Source: Candidatus Izemoplasma sp. (GTDB taxonomy: Bacteria; Bacillota_I; Bacilli_A; Izemoplasmatales; Izemoplasmataceae). Taken from it: a stretch of 38,133 bases of DNA. Below the pieces are notes generated by a model. It did no database searches, was not told the origin of the DNA, and saw only the letters and a list, made by a program, of their open reading frames with translations. Positions 35,963-38,133 of the stretch are shown here, piece by piece (the first letter of the stretch is position 1; every line of letters begins with the position of its first letter). Both the position numbers and the translations under genes were made by a program. The DNA lies in contig SKFS01000146.1 in assembly GCA_007117885.1 (NCBI GenBank), positions 1-38,133 on the forward strand. Direction: 5' to 3'.

Positions 35963-37671
35963 TCGGGTTCATTCCATTCCATAGGTACTTTTTCAAACCG
36001 GTTTACATCAAAGAGTCCTGTATCCGTCAGCTTTAGTTCTGGAATAACCGGTAGCGCTAAAAATGCGAGAGTAATAAAAGGATCATCAATTTTATCCGAT
36101 AGTCCCATGGCTTCAATCTTTGCTGCCATGCGCAGGATCGCTTCTTGTACATCAAGGGCTTTTGCATTTGTCATAATACCACTGACTTCTAATGCCAGCG
36201 AGTCAATCACTTGGTGATTTTGTACAACCACAATACCCCCTTGAATCTCAACAAGTTTTTCAACTGCAAGCTTCATGGCTTTATCGGAATCGCCAATCAC
36301 AATAATATTATGGGAGTCATGAGCAATGCTTAAAGCCACAGCACCGTTTTGAATCCCGTACCCTTCAACGAGTCCAAGTCCTATGTTCTTGGTATTTTTA
36401 TGTCGCTCAATGACAGCGAGTTTTAAAATATCCTGCTCGGGATCATTTTTGTACACACCGTGTTCAATTTGAACAGTTCGTTTCAATACGCGTGTCGTGA
36501 TATTGTTTTCGATAAGACCAATGACACGCACTTCATGGTCTTTTAAAGGCAAGGAAAAATCCAAGGCTTCAAGATCAACATGGACGCTGTGCATCACCGC
36601 ATCGTTTAACACTGACTGCGTTTCATAAAGCGGCTTATCATCTTGTGCAACCCGTTCACCTTTAAAATAGACTGCTTTTGGGTGAACGTTCTTTATGTCA
36701 TCAAAAACGATGAAATCCGCTTGATAACCTGGTGCAATTGCCCCTAAATGTTTGAGTCGATAGCACTGCGCAACATTTAACGTGGCCATCCTAAATGCGA
36801 TAATCGGATCAATGCCGGCATTGATCGCAAGATTAATATTGTGGTTAATATGCCCTTCTTTAACAATATCTTCAGGGTGTTTGTCATCAGTGCAAAAAAG
36901 CAGACGATGGTGGTTTAAAGGTGTAACGCCCTCTAATAAAGTTCTCACGTTACGCGTTGCAGAACCCTCACGCAAATGGACATACATTCCGCGTTTAACG
37001 CGTTCCTCAAGCGAGGCTAATTGCGTACTTTCATGATCAGTTTGAACACCTGCTAAAATATACGCATTCAAGTCTTTTCCCATCATATCGGGTGCATGGC
37101 CGTCAATCGGCCGCCCTTGCATTGCATCAATTTTGTCGTGGATTCCCTTTTCGCCGTTTAACACCGCAGGGTAATCCATGACTTCACCTAAACCAAGCAC
37201 ACGCGGATGGTTTTTTAAGTGAACTATATCCTTAAGATCAATCGTTGCACCGGCGTTTTCCAAGGAAGTAGCGGGTACACATGATGGTGCCATCATATAG
37301 ACGTTTAAAGGAATATTTTCACTGCTTTTTAAAAGATATTCAATCCCTTCTAAGCCACTTACATTGGCGATTTCATGCGGATCGGCAATCACCGTTGTTG
37401 TCCCTTTAGGTACGACAATTTTAGAAAACTCTGGCGGTGTCAACATCGATGATTCAATGTGCACATGGCCATCGATTAACCCTGGCGCAACATAGGCGCC
37501 TTGTAAGTCGATTTCTTGGTTGCCTTGATACTCACCTACTCCTACTACAATACCCTTTTCGATCGCGATATCAACCGTTTCGATGGTCCCACTTAAAACA
37601 TTGATTAGTTGGGCATTCTTAAAAACTTTTTGTGCAGGAATCAATCCTCTCGCTACGTTAAGATGACGCAT
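35959..37671 (-). CDS. ade: Adenine deaminase
   Basis: APGLIDGHVHIESSMLTPPEF, PKGTTTVIADPHEIANVSG, GHAPDM, LFCTDDKHPEDI, HDSHNIIVIG. Confidence 0.95.
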   Translation of the reverse strand: MRHLNVARGLIPAQKVFKNAQLINVLSGTIETVDIAIEKGIVVGVGEYQGNQEIDLQGAYVAPGLIDGHVHIESSMLTPPEFSKIVVPKGTTTVIADPHEIANVSGLEGIEYLLKSSENIPLNVYMMAPSCVPATSLENAGATIDLKDIVHLKNHPRVLGLGEVMDYPAVLNGEKGIHDKIDAMQGRPIDGHAPDMMGKDLNAYILAGVQTDHESTQLASLEERVKRGMYVHLREGSATRNVRTLLEGVTPLNHHRLLFCTDDKHPEDIVKEGHINHNINLAINAGIDPIIAFRMATLNVAQCYRLKHLGAIAPGYQADFIVFDDIKNVHPKAVYFKGERVAQDDKPLYETQSVLNDAVMHSVHVDLEALDFSLPLKDHEVRVIGLIENNITTRVLKRTVQIEHGVYKNDPEQDILKLAVIERHKNTKNIGLGLVEGYGIQNGAVALSIAHDSHNIIVIGDSDKAMKLAVEKLVEIQGGIVVVQNHQVIDSLALEVSGIMTNAKALDVQEAILRMAAKIEAMGLSDKIDDPFITLAFLALPVIPELKLTDTGLFDVNRFEKVPMEWNEPE

Positions 37672-37675
37672 ACAA

Positions 37676-38133
37676 TCATCCTTTCTTTAATGACTTAAGA
37701 AACGCTTCAATTAATCCTAATGATACGTTTTTACGATATATTGCGTTGGATCGTTGATCATCAATCGGTTGAATGAAAGGGCGATACGCTTGAACGACTT
37801 CTTCGAGAACAGTGTCAAGGTCATCAACGGTTTTCCCAATAAGCCGCTCTTCAATTGTTCGCTCCCTCACAACTGTCGCATTCACCGCACCCAGTGCTAT
37901 CCGCAAATCCTTGATTACCCCTGCTTCTATATTGGCAAGTCCCGCAAAGGAAACTTTGCTGATGGCATCGGCTCTTCGTCCCCCAACTTTCACCCATGAT
38001 GTGTGGGTGTATTTCAAAATCGGTAGGGAAATCTTCGTGATCATCTCACGTTCATCGATGGCGGTTTGCTTTGGACCGATAATGACATCCTTAATCGGTA
38101 CATGGCGTTGTTGATTTAAACGTTCTAACGTGA
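37676..38133 (-). CDS. FAD-binding subunit of a molybdenum hydroxylase (xanthine dehydrogenase XdhB/YgfM-like), C-terminal part, truncated at window edge
   Basis: The frame is open past the ORF-track start: LERLNQQRHVPIKDVIIGPKQTAIDEREMITKISLP...GGRRADAISKVSFAG typical of the CODH_C domain. Confidence 0.85.
   Translation of the reverse strand, partial: TLERLNQQRHVPIKDVIIGPKQTAIDEREMITKISLPILKYTHTSWVKVGGRRADAISKVSFAGLANIEAGVIKDLRIALGAVNATVVRERTIEERLIGKTVDDLDTVLEEVVQAYRPFIQPIDDQRSNAIYRKNVSLGLIEAFLKSLKKG

Noticed and set aside
1-38133. Mollicutes-type code 4 (TGA = Trp)
   Set aside because: TGA ends several genes at sensible C-termini (ECF sigma, GGDEF, amylase), and Trp is encoded by TGG
1-38133. 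CRISPR arrays, phage or transposon remnants, toxin-antitoxin or defence islands
   Set aside because: No repeat-spacer pattern, integrase/transposase or defence-type domain seen; the P-loop kinase at 18593 lacks an adjacent antitoxin-like gene

Overview
Ordinary chromosomal DNA from a low-to-mid GC Gram-positive-type bacterium (Bacillota or a relative of Acholeplasma/Haloplasma; taxonomy is inference). TGA is used as a normal stop, so the genetic code is 11. I see no phage, IS element, CRISPR array or rRNA. Main blocks: (1) 1-2920, a thiolase/FabG/FabH-like acyl-CoA operon divergent from a TetR gene, with three TGAA-N6-TTCA palindromes spaced exactly 19 bp apart between them. (2) Two c-di-GMP proteins: dCache-PAS-GGDEF-HD-GYP, and a 7TM-GGDEF. 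(3) An ECF sigma factor overlapping an RsgI/SEAL-like transmembrane anti-sigma gene. (4) A housekeeping stretch: RlmL-like, MATE, YaaA, MsrB, MnmM/YtqB-like, ExoIII, Rieske, uridine-kinase-like, two tRNAs. (5) 20.0-29.1 kb, a maltodextrin/alpha-glucan locus: lipoprotein, alpha-amylase, MalG, MalF, MalE, and a divergent membrane-anchored pullulanase, with CcpA/LacI-type sites and no ABC ATPase. (6) FabV, tRNA-Ser and a guanine deaminase. (7) 31.2-38.1 kb, a tightly overlapping anaerobic purine-degradation-type operon: XdhB-like FAD subunit, adenine deaminase, two different fold-type II PLP enzymes, YgeY and YgeW. The best candidate for an under-described system is this operon, where two PLP enzymes that do not look like YgeX sit beside YgeY/YgeW. 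Next are the ECF/SEAL anti-sigma pair, the triple TetR operator array, and the uncharacterised lipoprotein with its own regulated promoter in the glucan locus.
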